Origin: an uncultured cyanobacterium
Lineage (GTDB): Bacteria; Cyanobacteriota; Cyanobacteriia; Cyanobacteriales; Geitlerinemataceae
DNA: 20,346 bases
NCBI GenBank assembly: GCA_937121005.1
Contig: CAKZKB010000396.1
Coordinates: forward strand, 1 to 20,346
Direction: 5' to 3'
Shown here piece after piece: positions 7,110 to 14,251 of this stretch (position 1 is the stretch's first letter; each line of letters begins with the position of its first letter). The notes beneath the pieces are model-generated. The model had not been told where the DNA came from and made no database searches. It saw only the letters and a list, made by a program, of their open reading frames with translations. The translations under genes and the position numbers were made by a program.

Positions 7110-8887
7110 CCCACCTCAAACTGTTTGGCATAAAATTGAGAATAACGATCGCCCTTTGCTAATAACTCCTCGTGGGTTCCCGCTTCGACGATCTGTCCCT
7201 TTTCCAGTACCAAAATGCGATCGGCGTTGCGAACTGTAGCCAAGCGATGGGCGATGACAAACACCGTGCGATCGCGCGTTAACCGTTCTAAAGCCTCTTG
7301 TACTAATGCTTCCGATTCCGAGTCTAAAGCCGATGTCGCCTCGTCTAATATCAAAATGCGCGGATCCAGAAGAACTGCACGGGCGATGGCAATGCGTTGG
7401 CGCTGGCCGCCCGATAAATCGATGCCACGCTCCCCAATTTGGGTATAATATCCCTGGGGAAGTTGGGCGATGAAACGGTCGGCGTTGGCGACTTTTGCCG
7501 CTTTTTCCACCTCTGGTAACTCGTAGTTCTCCCGTCCGAAGGCGATATTATCCGCGATCGTCCCCGAAAATAAAATCGTCTCCTGGGGAACGATACCAAT
7601 TTGTCGCCGCAAGCTGCTGAGAGTGACATCGCCAATATCGATCCCGTCGATGAGAATTTGTCCCGCTTGCGGATCGTAAAATCGAGGTAGCAGGTTAACC
7701 AACGTGCTTTTTCCTGCCCCCGAAGACCCCACCAAGGCGATCGTCTCTCCCGGTTTCCCTAGCAGGTTGAGATTTTTTAAGACCCATGGGTCTCGTTTTT
7801 CGGTTCCCAATGGTGAATCAGTGCTAAGATAGGTAAAACTAATGTTGCAATATTCGACTTTCCCCGTCACCTCGGGCAAGTCGGCGGCGTTGGGTTTCTC
7901 GATGACATCCGGTTGCAACTCAAACAGTTCAAAAATGCGATCGAGAGACGCTTGTCCTTGCTTGAATTCGTTATAATTACTCGTAACTTGCCCGATGGGA
8001 TCGATCAACATCGCCACCGCCGCCAAATAGCTGGCAAATTCAGCCGCAGTTAAATTATTTCGGGCAATTTGCCATGCCCCTAAAAAGAAGAGTAGCACGA
8101 CGCTCATGGCTTCAAAAAAACCGACGATTACGAATTGTAACGCCTTAATTCGTTCGGCCAAATAGTGGAAGCGACGATTGCGTTCGGCTTCAAAAGCGAA
8201 CCGCTTGCTGGTATACTCTTCAGCAGCGAAGGCTTGTACTAAACGAATGCCAGCAAAGGTTTCAGCAATGGCGGCGGCGAGGTTAGAAGCCTGCGATCGC
8301 GCCCGGCGAGAAAAGCCTAACAACTTCTCGCCAAACCAACCAATTAAAACCGCCATCAAGGGGGCAATTACAAATGTGGCTAACGTTAGCTGCCAGTTCA
8401 ACCATACCATGTAACCGAGAACGACAACTAACTGAAGCGACGAGGGAATAAACTGATGAAAAACCTTGTTCGTGACTTCGCCAACGCGATCGATATCTTC
8501 CGTGAGGCGATAGGCCAGATCTCCGGTTTTGGCTGTGATAAAATAGCGAATGCTCAACTTTTGCAAGCGATCGAAGGTTGCCAAACGCAAATCTAAAGCG
8601 ATCGCCAAGGCAGCTTTTGCCATTAGCATATCTTGCCCGAACTGCATCGCCCCGCGTACCAGAAAAATAACCGCACTCAACCCCGCAATGCGGGCAATGG
8701 CGCTTACGTCCCCGGCTCCGATATACTGAGCGATACGACCGACTAACCAGGCGAGAACCGGCCAAAATGCCGTAAACCCCAGGGTGCAGGCAAAGGCTTT
8801 GGCGATCGTCGCTCTATGGGGGCGAAGGAACTGGACGAACAATGCTAGAATAGGTATCTTCCCGAATCGGCTTCTCGATCGTACCAT
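7106..8887 (-). CDS. ABC exporter, MsbA-like transmembrane/ATPase fusion
   Basis: A half-transporter of the type IV (MsbA/Sav1866-like) class that would work as a homodimer in the inner membrane, exporting lipids, polysaccharide precursors or other hydrophobic compounds. The 593 residues comprise a membrane domain (about 20-310, six predicted spans including 30-55, 145-190 and 248-272) and an ATPase domain. Visible ATPase motifs are Walker A GSSGAGKST (387-395), Q-loop VPQE (Gln435), signature LSGGQ (491-495), Walker B ILILDE (511-516) and H-loop His547. GGAG lies eight bases before the ATG at 8887, supporting this start. It is convergent with the exoprotein gene and divergent from the six-cysteine gene. 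It is of the MsbA/HepA-like class found in cyanobacteria, but the substrate cannot be told from sequence. Confidence 0.93.
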   Translation of the reverse strand: MVRSRSRFGKIPILALFVQFLRPHRATIAKAFACTLGFTAFWPVLAWLVGRIAQYIGAGDVSAIARIAGLSAVIFLVRGAMQFGQDMLMAKAALAIALDLRLATFDRLQKLSIRYFITAKTGDLAYRLTEDIDRVGEVTNKVFHQFIPSSLQLVVVLGYMVWLNWQLTLATFVIAPLMAVLIGWFGEKLLGFSRRARSQASNLAAAIAETFAGIRLVQAFAAEEYTSKRFAFEAERNRRFHYLAERIKALQFVIVGFFEAMSVVLLFFLGAWQIARNNLTAAEFASYLAAVAMLIDPIGQVTSNYNEFKQGQASLDRIFELFELQPDVIEKPNAADLPEVTGKVEYCNISFTYLSTDSPLGTEKRDPWVLKNLNLLGKPGETIALVGSSGAGKSTLVNLLPRFYDPQAGQILIDGIDIGDVTLSSLRRQIGIVPQETILFSGTIADNIAFGRENYELPEVEKAAKVANADRFIAQLPQGYYTQIGERGIDLSGGQRQRIAIARAVLLDPRILILDEATSALDSESEALVQEALERLTRDRTVFVIAHRLATVRNADRILVLEKGQIVEAGTHEELLAKGDRYSQFYAKQFEVG

Positions 8888-8912
8888 TATTTTCGCTCCG
8901 AACGATCGCTTC

Positions 8913-9108
8913 GAGGTGCGAGGTGCAAGGTTTCAAGGATGAAGGAGGAAGGATGAAGGATGAAGTGGGAAGGATGAATAGTGATTTCTCCCCCTCTCCC
9001 CCTCCCCTTGTCTCCCCCTCTCCTTGTCCCCCCAAACCCCTAATCCCCTAATTCCCCAAACTCCTATCCCCCAAACCCCTAATCCCCTAAACCCCTAATT
9101 CCTGCCAA
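8913..9108. repeat. Composite of several short tandem repeats between divergent genes
   Basis: Different short arrays follow one another here. GAGGTGC occurs twice (8913-8926), then AGGATGA-like units (about 8936-8977), then a pyrimidine-rich stretch (8989-9028), then CCCCTAA/CCCCAAA units (about 9029-9108). The pyrimidine stretch 8990-9017 is the exact reverse complement of the 28 bp at 3143-3170. The composite occupies most of the 248-bp spacer between the ABC exporter (starts 8887) and the six-cysteine gene (starts 9136), where both promoters should be. Confidence 0.8.
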
Positions 9109-9135
9109 TACCGTAACTGTTCAAACGAATGTGAT

Positions 9136-9726
9136 ATGACCTTAATATTCTTGTTGCTGTTTGGATTGTTGTTCGTTGAAACCCCACCGTCAGAGACAAT
9201 TGCCACTGATGTCCGCAAGAACGCCTACCCGAGCGATCGCGTCGATCTCGAGCCTTGGCGCGATCGCTTTCCCGACATTATCTCGGAATGGGAAAGTCAG
9301 TGTAACGGAACTATCGAGGCGATGTACTATACCGAAGCCTCCTCGAAAAAAGCCAGTTTCGTCTGTTGGGAATCGACGGACGAAAACGGTTTGCGATCGG
9401 GGCCGTGGTTGGGCGTTTTACCCGTTTCCGATCGCGATCCTCACTTTGTTCGCGAGACCTGGACTTGTTCTGAAGGAAACGATCGCTGCCAAGGGATTTT
9501 ATCTCAAGTGCGATCGCGCTACCCAGACGAATTGGAAGCGGCTGAATTTCGCTGCGCCACCCGCAAAGGCACTTTATTTTTTGAAGAAGGAGAAGGCTAC
9601 ATCGATTTGCGCTGCGGTTTTTTCGGTACCTATCTATCAGAATACGATGAGGAGAACAACTACGAATCTTTTGGCAGTGCCAGCGTGTCGGTGGGGCGTT
9701 TCCAGCTAGATCTCCCGGAAAATTAG
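9136..9726 (+). CDS. Putative exported six-cysteine protein, function unknown
   Basis: I do not recognise a family. The 196 residues start with a hydrophobic stretch (LIFLLLFGLLFV, residues 3-14) consistent with a signal peptide, although there is no positively charged residue before it. The mature part is acidic. It carries six cysteines at 56, 77, 111, 118, 140 and 160, an even number compatible with three disulfides in the periplasm or outside the cell. Spacing is uneven, with a CSEGNDRC pair in the middle. Codon use and GATCG density match the neighbours, so it looks native rather than newly acquired. The ATG at 9136 is the first usable one; the ATG six bases earlier runs straight into TGA. 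It is probably monocistronic, followed by a hairpin over its stop. Confidence 0.75.
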   Translation: MTLIFLLLFGLLFVETPPSETIATDVRKNAYPSDRVDLEPWRDRFPDIISEWESQCNGTIEAMYYTEASSKKASFVCWESTDENGLRSGPWLGVLPVSDRDPHFVRETWTCSEGNDRCQGILSQVRSRYPDELEAAEFRCATRKGTLFFEEGEGYIDLRCGFFGTYLSEYDEENNYESFGSASVSVGRFQLDLPEN

Positions 9727-9750
9727 GTTAAATTACGCAGATCCGGGAGA
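9711..9750 (+). terminator. Possible hairpin spanning the stop of the six-cysteine gene
   Basis: TCTCCCGGA (9711-9719) and TCCGGGAGA (9742-9750) form a perfect 9-bp stem with a 22-base loop that contains the TAG stop (9724-9726). No U-run follows, so it is not a classical intrinsic terminator. It could stabilise the mRNA 3' end or affect entry into the downstream histidine-kinase gene. Confidence 0.35.
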
Positions 9751-9876
9751 CGGCGATCGGTGAAAAACTCGCCAGACTCTTACCGAGAGACAAAGCCATA
9801 GGTTAATCTAAAGGAGGTGTCGCGAGTCAACGACCTTATCCTGTCCGCTCGATCGCCCGTACCTTTCCAGCCTGAC

Positions 9877-11688
9877 ATGACCGAAAACTCCCGCCTTCCG
9901 TTCTACAAGTCCATCGCCCCCCCGTTGTGGGGATGGATCGATCGCGTCCGCGTCAGCCGTAAAATCGGTTTTGGATACGCGATCGCCGTCGGTATTGCCG
10001 TCGTCGGTACGGGGATCGGGGTCGCCATTGGCGAATACTACCAGCGCCAAGCCTGGGCGACAAAAGAACACGCCCGCCAAGAGCTCGAACTGCTGCACCG
10101 CCTGCAAACCTACGTCTTGCAAACCCGCACCCACCAGCAACAACTGATTCCCTTGCTGGGAGACAACGATGCGTTTCGAGAAGAATACGCCAGCTTGCAA
10201 AACTACGCCGCGAGCGTCGATCGCACCTGGGAACGCCTGCGCGAGTTTATCGAGAGCGTCAATCTTAACGACAACGACAAAGTGCACGCCGTCGCCATTC
10301 CCCGCTTCCTCTACCTTTACCGTCGCGTACCGAACAATTACATCGAACGCCTCGAAGATACCTTAGCCCTCGTCGATGCAGGCAATCTTGACACGCCCGA
10401 GGATGTGGCGAGCGCTCGATCGGTACTTTTAGCCTTTACTAACAGCGCCCTAGCCAAACGCTTCGATCGCATCTCCGACGATCTCAGCGAATTAGTCGCC
10501 CTCTCAGAAGCGGAAAATCTGGAAGCCGATCTCGCCGTTATCGCCGCCGATCGCCTGCGCCTGTGGATTATCGTCATTAGCGCCCTGCTGTCAGTGGCGA
10601 TCGCCTTTACCCTCGCCGCCTATACCACCCGCGCCATCGCCCAACCCCTGGAAGCCGTCACCCAAGCCGCTCGAAAAGCCAGCCGAGAAGAGGATTTTAG
10701 CCTGCGTGCCCCCGTTGCTAGTGGCGACGAAATCGGTCTTTTAGCCGAGTCGTTCAACGAACTGCTGGCTCGCATTGAAGTGTTACTCGTCGAGCGCCAA
10801 GCTGCTGCCGCCCAGCAGTTACTTCAAAGCGAAAAAATGTCCTCTTTAGGGCAAATGATGGCTGGAGTTGCCCACGAAATTAACAACCCTGTCAACTTCA
10901 TTTACGGCAATTTATCTCACCTGCAAGAATACACCGAAGAAATTTTAGAACTGGTGGAAGTCTACCGCCAAGAGATCCCCGATCCGCCCGACAGTGTGAT
11001 CGATAAAGCCGAAGAAATCGACATCGATTTTCTGGCAGAAGATTTAAACAAACTTCTCGACTCGATGAAACTCGGGGCCGAGCGCACCCGCTCCATTGTC
11101 CTCAGTTTGCGTAATTTTTCTCGCCTCGAAGAAGATACGCCCCATCCTGTCGATATCAACGAATCGTTAGAAAGTACCCTAACGTTACTGCGAAATCGCA
11201 CCAAACAAGGGATTGCCGTCGATCGCAACTACGGCGATATTCCCTCGGTCGAAGGCTATTCGGGATCCCTCTATCAAGTGTTTATGAACTTGCTCGCTAA
11301 CGCCATGGACGCAGTGGAAGAACGGCGCGATCGCGAAGCGAATTTCTCACCCCAAATTGCCATCGTCACCGAAACCCTCGAAGACTGGCTCGGCGATGGC
11401 GAAATCTCTCCCCAAAAAGCCGTTGCCATTCGCATCACTGACAACGGTGGTGGCATTTCTCCCGAACATCAAGCCCGGATTTTCGATACCTTTTTTACCA
11501 CCAAACCCGTTGGCGTGGGGACGGGATTAGGACTGGCGATCGGCCGGGAAATTGTCGAAGACAAACATGGCGGACAACTCAGCTTTACCTCCGAACTCGG
11601 CCGGGGCACGGAATTCTCCGTTATTTTACCTGTGACGCGATCGTCGGTGCAACCGGCTCCCTCGCGTCCGGCTCAACTGATTGGGTAG
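9877..11688 (+). CDS. Membrane sensor histidine kinase (HAMP, HisKA, HATPase)
   Basis: It senses an unknown signal and autophosphorylates a histidine for transfer to a response regulator. Numbering from the ATG at 9877 (603 residues), there is a first membrane span at about 30-52, a periplasmic helical sensor region (53-228) and a second span (229-249). These are followed by HAMP (250-305) and the phospho-acceptor H-box GVAHEINNPVNF with His333. The ATPase boxes are N (NLLANAMDA, Asn475), G1 (DNGGGI), F (FDTFF) and G2 (GVGTGLGLAI). The H-box GVAHEINNPVNFIYGNL is characteristic of a large cyanobacterial kinase family. A GTG at 9817 extends the frame by 20 residues but overlaps the ribosome-site-like AAAGGAGG (9810-9817), so it is badly placed. 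I chose the ATG, where the conserved-looking sequence begins. No response regulator is adjacent, so this is an orphan kinase. Confidence 0.92.
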   Translation: MTENSRLPFYKSIAPPLWGWIDRVRVSRKIGFGYAIAVGIAVVGTGIGVAIGEYYQRQAWATKEHARQELELLHRLQTYVLQTRTHQQQLIPLLGDNDAFREEYASLQNYAASVDRTWERLREFIESVNLNDNDKVHAVAIPRFLYLYRRVPNNYIERLEDTLALVDAGNLDTPEDVASARSVLLAFTNSALAKRFDRISDDLSELVALSEAENLEADLAVIAADRLRLWIIVISALLSVAIAFTLAAYTTRAIAQPLEAVTQAARKASREEDFSLRAPVASGDEIGLLAESFNELLARIEVLLVERQAAAAQQLLQSEKMSSLGQMMAGVAHEINNPVNFIYGNLSHLQEYTEEILELVEVYRQEIPDPPDSVIDKAEEIDIDFLAEDLNKLLDSMKLGAERTRSIVLSLRNFSRLEEDTPHPVDINESLESTLTLLRNRTKQGIAVDRNYGDIPSVEGYSGSLYQVFMNLLANAMDAVEERRDREANFSPQIAIVTETLEDWLGDGEISPQKAVAIRITDNGGGISPEHQARIFDTFFTTKPVGVGTGLGLAIGREIVEDKHGGQLSFTSELGRGTEFSVILPVTRSSVQPAPSRPAQLIG

Positions 11689-11771
11689 AGGGTTTTTAAC
11701 TGTTCGCCGATCGCGATCGCCATTTTCCCTTAAAATAGAGAAATACCATCCTCGATACGTGCAGCTAAATT

Positions 11772-12902
11772 GTGGTACTGACTCAGATCCAACCCTCCCA
11801 ACATCCCCTCGCCGATTACGTGCATCGCCTCGAGTCGGGAGCCGCTTTGCTGGTTGACACCCCGCAAAACGTTGTCGAAGTTGTCGGCATTCTCAAAAGT
11901 TACGGTGTCGTCCTCGATGCCTACTCTAATAATTTAATTTACATTTCCGAAAACCAATTTCTAGTTTTCTTTCCTTTCTTTAAATACTTTAACGGCGACG
12001 TTAACACCAGCAAACTGTTTCGCCACTGGTGGCACGATCGCATTAACTATGAATATGCGGAATACTGCATGAAATCCATGTTTTGGCATGGCGGCGGCGG
12101 CTTGGACGAATACGTGGGTTCGCCCCAGTTTCGCAAGGCGATCGAACCCCTCATCCGCGAAAAGTTTAAATTCAATCCTGTCATTTTAGGCTTGCACAAA
12201 CTCTTCCCCGAATTTCTCCCCGAACTGATGCGCGTTATGGCCTATTATAGCGGTTTGGGGCAGTTTTGGCGCGTGATGAGCGATATGTTTCTTGACTTGA
12301 GCGATCGCTACGATAACGGCGAAATCGAAACCATTACCCAAATCGTCCAACACATCCAAGATGGCTTAGTCGCCGCCGCCAGCCAGCCGATTACCTACCA
12401 AGTGAAACTCGGCGATCGCCCCTTTAACCTCATCCCCAAATCCGCCGGACTCACCTTTTTAATGGATACCGCCGTGCCTTACGTGGAAGCAATTTTCTTT
12501 CGCGGAACCCCCTTCCCCGGCACGGTTTCCTACAACGCTCAAGCCTACCAAATCCCCTTATATCAAAGGGATTTCCAATACGGGGCTCTCTATGCCGATC
12601 CGCTTCCCATCGGCGGTTCTGGCATTCCTCCCACCCAATTGATGCAGGATATGCGTCACTTTCTCCCCGACTACTTACACGACATTTATCGCCAAACTCT
12701 ACGCGGCGAAGACGATTTGCGAGTGCAAATTTGTCAAACCTTTCAAAAGTCGATGTTCTGCGTCACCACAGCCGCACTTCGCGGTTTAGCCCCCCATCCG
12801 TTGGATACGGAAGATCCCCAACAGCAACGGGAAAATCGCGCCTATCTCGAAGGTTGGATGAATCGGTTCCTCACCTCGCGGTTGTTGGTGGCGAATCAAT
12901 GA
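11772..12902 (+). CDS. chpX: CO2 hydration protein of NDH-1 (ChpX/CupB type)
   Basis: This is the family of subunits (ChpX/ChpY, also CupB/CupA) that sits on a specialised NDH-1 complex at the thylakoid and converts CO2 to bicarbonate, using a zinc site and proton transfer. The 376-residue length is closer to CupB than to the longer CupA. The segment FRHWWHDRINYEYAEYCMKS carries His85 and Arg90, a His-x4-Arg spacing that matches, as I recall, the His/Arg pair implicated in the CupA and CupB zinc sites. No signal peptide or clear membrane span is seen, as expected for a peripheral subunit. The start is a GTG at 11772; no ATG is available nearby. The usual partners ndhD4 and ndhF4 are not in the window, so this is a detached copy. 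Assignment to CupB rather than CupA is an inference. Confidence 0.88.
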   Translation: MVLTQIQPSQHPLADYVHRLESGAALLVDTPQNVVEVVGILKSYGVVLDAYSNNLIYISENQFLVFFPFFKYFNGDVNTSKLFRHWWHDRINYEYAEYCMKSMFWHGGGGLDEYVGSPQFRKAIEPLIREKFKFNPVILGLHKLFPEFLPELMRVMAYYSGLGQFWRVMSDMFLDLSDRYDNGEIETITQIVQHIQDGLVAAASQPITYQVKLGDRPFNLIPKSAGLTFLMDTAVPYVEAIFFRGTPFPGTVSYNAQAYQIPLYQRDFQYGALYADPLPIGGSGIPPTQLMQDMRHFLPDYLHDIYRQTLRGEDDLRVQICQTFQKSMFCVTTAALRGLAPHPLDTEDPQQQRENRAYLEGWMNRFLTSRLLVANQ

Positions 12903-12938
12903 CAATTAAAAATTAGCGTAAGCATTCAGGTGTTACAG

Positions 12939-12953
12939 AGAAACCCGGTTTCT
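12939..12953. repeat. Palindromic repeat AGAAACCCGGTTTCT, copy 1
   Basis: A 15-bp near-perfect palindrome in the spacer after the CO2-hydration gene. Related copies are at 15684-15696 (13 bp, overlapping the kinase stop), 17604-17618 and, as the reverse complement, 17655-17669. It is a dispersed cyanobacterial-type repeat; function unknown. Confidence 0.75.
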
Positions 12954-12983
12954 AGGCCCGTTGACGATCGGACAGAGGCTATC

Positions 12984-13005
12984 GTAGAAGAGATACGGTA
13001 GGAAA
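12984..13005. repeat. 22-bp direct repeat, copy A
   Basis: GTAGAAGAGATACGGTAGG plus AAA is identical to 13346-13367. In one frame it reads ...EAIVEEIR followed by TAG, matching the ...EEIVEEIR-stop reading of copy B. It looks like a remnant of coding DNA rather than a designed site. The two copies bracket the AbrB-type gene. Confidence 0.85.
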
Positions 13006-13017
13006 CTTACACTGGCG

Positions 13018-13046
13018 CGATCGCGTTCCAGTTACCCGCAGACAGT
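13018..13046. repeat. 29-bp dispersed repeat, copy 1
   Basis: Begins CGATCGCGTTCCAGTT and ends CAGACAGT. Copies in the same orientation lie at 14159-14187 (3 mismatches) and 16553-16581 (2 mismatches). All three are within about 170 bp of a toxin-antitoxin gene. Here it lies directly before the TATAAT box of the AbrB-type gene. Confidence 0.85.
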
Positions 13047-13048
13047 GT

Positions 13049-13054
13049 TATAAT
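13049..13054 (+). promoter_or_regulatory. Possible -10 box TATAAT for the AbrB-type antitoxin
   Basis: A perfect TATAAT, 37 bases before the ATG at 13092. The region 17 bp upstream (TTCCAG, inside the 29-bp repeat) is a poor -35 match. The promoter is therefore tentative and rests on the -10 alone. AbrB-type antitoxins usually repress their own promoter. Confidence 0.35.
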
Positions 13055-13091
13055 CGAACAGACTAAAGAGTCCTTTTTCTAGGTTGACGCT

Positions 13092-13337
13092 ATGACCGTT
13101 GAAAAAATTAGCGATCGCTATCAAATTGAAATTCCTTTACAGGTACGAGAAGCCCTAGGGCTAAAACCCGGTGATGCCTTCGAGATAAAAGCGATCGATG
13201 AGACAGTTGTCATGGTTCCCCTTCCAGTTGGAACATCAAGCCATACCGATCGCCTTTTCGGAAAGCATCGCACTTTATGGTCTGGCGAGGATGCAGTTGC
13301 CTACATTCGCAAGGAACGGGAATCGTGGCGAGACTAG
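13092..13337 (+). CDS. AbrB/MazE-type antitoxin, apparently orphan
   Basis: An 81-residue DNA-binding antitoxin of the SpoVT-AbrB swapped-hairpin fold (residues about 1-48: KISDRYQIEIPLQVREALGL, then KPGDAFEIKAID). A C-terminal tail, FGKHRTLWSGEDAVAYIRKE, would normally wrap a PIN-domain toxin of the VapC type. The toxin is missing. A GTG at 13325, overlapping the end of this gene, opens a frame reading VARLEEIVEEIR, but it stops at 13363 after 12 codons. That stub looks like the start of a lost toxin (inference). The start ATG follows AGGTTGACGCT, a weak ribosome site. The gene is bracketed by two identical 22-bp repeats. Confidence 0.85.
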   Translation: MTVEKISDRYQIEIPLQVREALGLKPGDAFEIKAIDETVVMVPLPVGTSSHTDRLFGKHRTLWSGEDAVAYIRKERESWRD

Positions 13338-13363
13338 AAGAAATTGTAGAAGAGATACGGTAG
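13325..13363 (+). pseudogene. Possible 12-codon stub of a lost VapC-type toxin gene
   Basis: GTG at 13325 overlaps the last 13 bases of the antitoxin gene, the usual layout for a coupled toxin. It reads VARLEEIVEEIR and ends with TAG at 13361-13363 inside the 22-bp repeat. No PIN-domain sequence (such as an LDTN-like first acidic motif) follows in any frame before the DUF433 gene. Identification as a toxin relic rests on position and the charged N-terminal helix only. Confidence 0.35.
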
Positions 13364-13367
13364 GAAA
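13346..13367. repeat. 22-bp direct repeat, copy B
   Basis: Identical to 12984-13005. This copy contains the TAG of the 12-codon stub. Its TAGGA also serves as a plausible ribosome site for the DUF433 gene, ten bases before the ATG at 13376. Confidence 0.85.
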
Positions 13368-13375
13368 TGCTTTTT

Positions 13376-13750
13376 ATGACTTCAACAACCAACGATCGAG
13401 CGAGTATTATCCGAACAGAGCGTGGACTGACGATTGCCGGAACTCGCCTCACACTATATGATGTGATGGATCGCCTCAAAGCTGGATACCCTCACAAGTT
13501 TATTCGCGACGAATTCGACTTGAGCGACGATCGACTTCAGGCAGCGCTTGCTTATATTGAGGCGCATCGAGACGAGGTGGAATTGGAGTACGAAGAAATT
13601 TTGAGAATGGCGGCAGAAACGCGACAGTATTGGGAAGAACGGAACCGCGATCGCTTGGCTCGAATTGCTGCAACTCCTCGCTCTGGATACGAAGCTGCTC
13701 GGATTAAGTTGATGCAGCGAAGAATGAAGCGAGATGCAAACCAGAAATGA
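13376..13750 (+). CDS. DUF433-type antitoxin
   Basis: A 124-residue protein with the DUF433 winged-helix-like pattern: IIRTERGLTIAGTRLTLYDV, then DRLKAGYPHKFIRDEFDLSD, then LQAALAYIEAHRDEVELEYE. It is followed by a long, highly charged C-terminal helix that would bind the partner toxin. DUF433 proteins paired with DUF5615 PIN-like proteins are regarded as VapBC-type toxin-antitoxin systems. The ATG at 13376 is favoured because TAGGA lies ten bases upstream. The ATG at 13367 would add three residues but leaves no room for a ribosome site. The stop overlaps the start of the next gene as ATGA, so the pair is translationally coupled. Confidence 0.85.
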   Translation: MTSTTNDRASIIRTERGLTIAGTRLTLYDVMDRLKAGYPHKFIRDEFDLSDDRLQAALAYIEAHRDEVELEYEEILRMAAETRQYWEERNRDRLARIAATPRSGYEAARIKLMQRRMKRDANQK

Positions 13751-14139
13751 TTATTTTGGTAGATTATAATCTGAATCGCCAAGCAATTTTACTTTCCGGA
13801 AGGCTGGCGATTGAAGGATGGCTAGAGATCGTTCCAATTCAATTGGTAACATTTACCGAAATAGGCATCCCCTCAGATAGTAGCGATCGCTTTGTTTGGC
13901 GATTTGCTCAAAGTAATGGGATGCTGTTGTTGACGGCAAACCGCAGTGCAAAAGGTAAAGATGCTCTAGAACAAGTCATGCGCGAAGAAAACACGCCGAC
14001 CTCATTTCCGATCCTCACCATTAGCGATCCCGATCGCGTTAATGAATACAACTATCGAGAACGTTGTGTCGATCGGCTAGTCGAAATTGTCATCGATATT
14101 CGAGATTATTTGGGTGCGGGTCGGCTGTTTATTCCATGA
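13747..14139 (+). CDS. DUF5615-type PIN-like toxin
   Basis: A 130-residue partner of the DUF433 gene, starting in its ATGA overlap. An N-terminal IILVDYNLNRQA supplies the first acidic residue (Asp5). A central SSDRFVWRFAQSNGMLLLTANR gives the Asp and the ANR segment expected in PIN-like folds (ordinary members have T-x-N/D near this point). A late stretch reads ERCVDRLVEIVIDIRDYLG. By family knowledge it is a probable ribonuclease toxin neutralised by the DUF433 protein. Proteins of this type are sometimes labelled ACP S-malonyltransferase in cyanobacterial genomes; nothing here supports that activity. The next gene begins 112 bp downstream. Confidence 0.82.
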   Translation: MIILVDYNLNRQAILLSGRLAIEGWLEIVPIQLVTFTEIGIPSDSSDRFVWRFAQSNGMLLLTANRSAKGKDALEQVMREENTPTSFPILTISDPDRVNEYNYRERCVDRLVEIVIDIRDYLGAGRLFIP

Positions 14140-14158
14140 AGTCTATTATACCGGAGCA

Positions 14159-14187
14159 CGATCGCGTTCCAGTTGCCCGCGAACAGT
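14159..14187. repeat. 29-bp dispersed repeat, copy 2
   Basis: Starts 19 bp after the DUF5615 stop, in the leader of the kinase gene. It differs from copy 1 at three positions (17, 23 and 24 of the repeat). Confidence 0.8.
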
Positions 14188-14251
14188 TAAACGGGTAGGG
14201 ATTCGTCCTACGGTGTATGATGGAAGTACAGCCTTTTTGATAGCGCAGGTT

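Noticed and set aside
14087..14251. N-terminal extension of the kinase to 14087
   Set aside because: It would overlap the DUF5615 toxin gene by 53 bp and translate the 29-bp dispersed repeat; the ATG at 14252 gives the normal kinase start.
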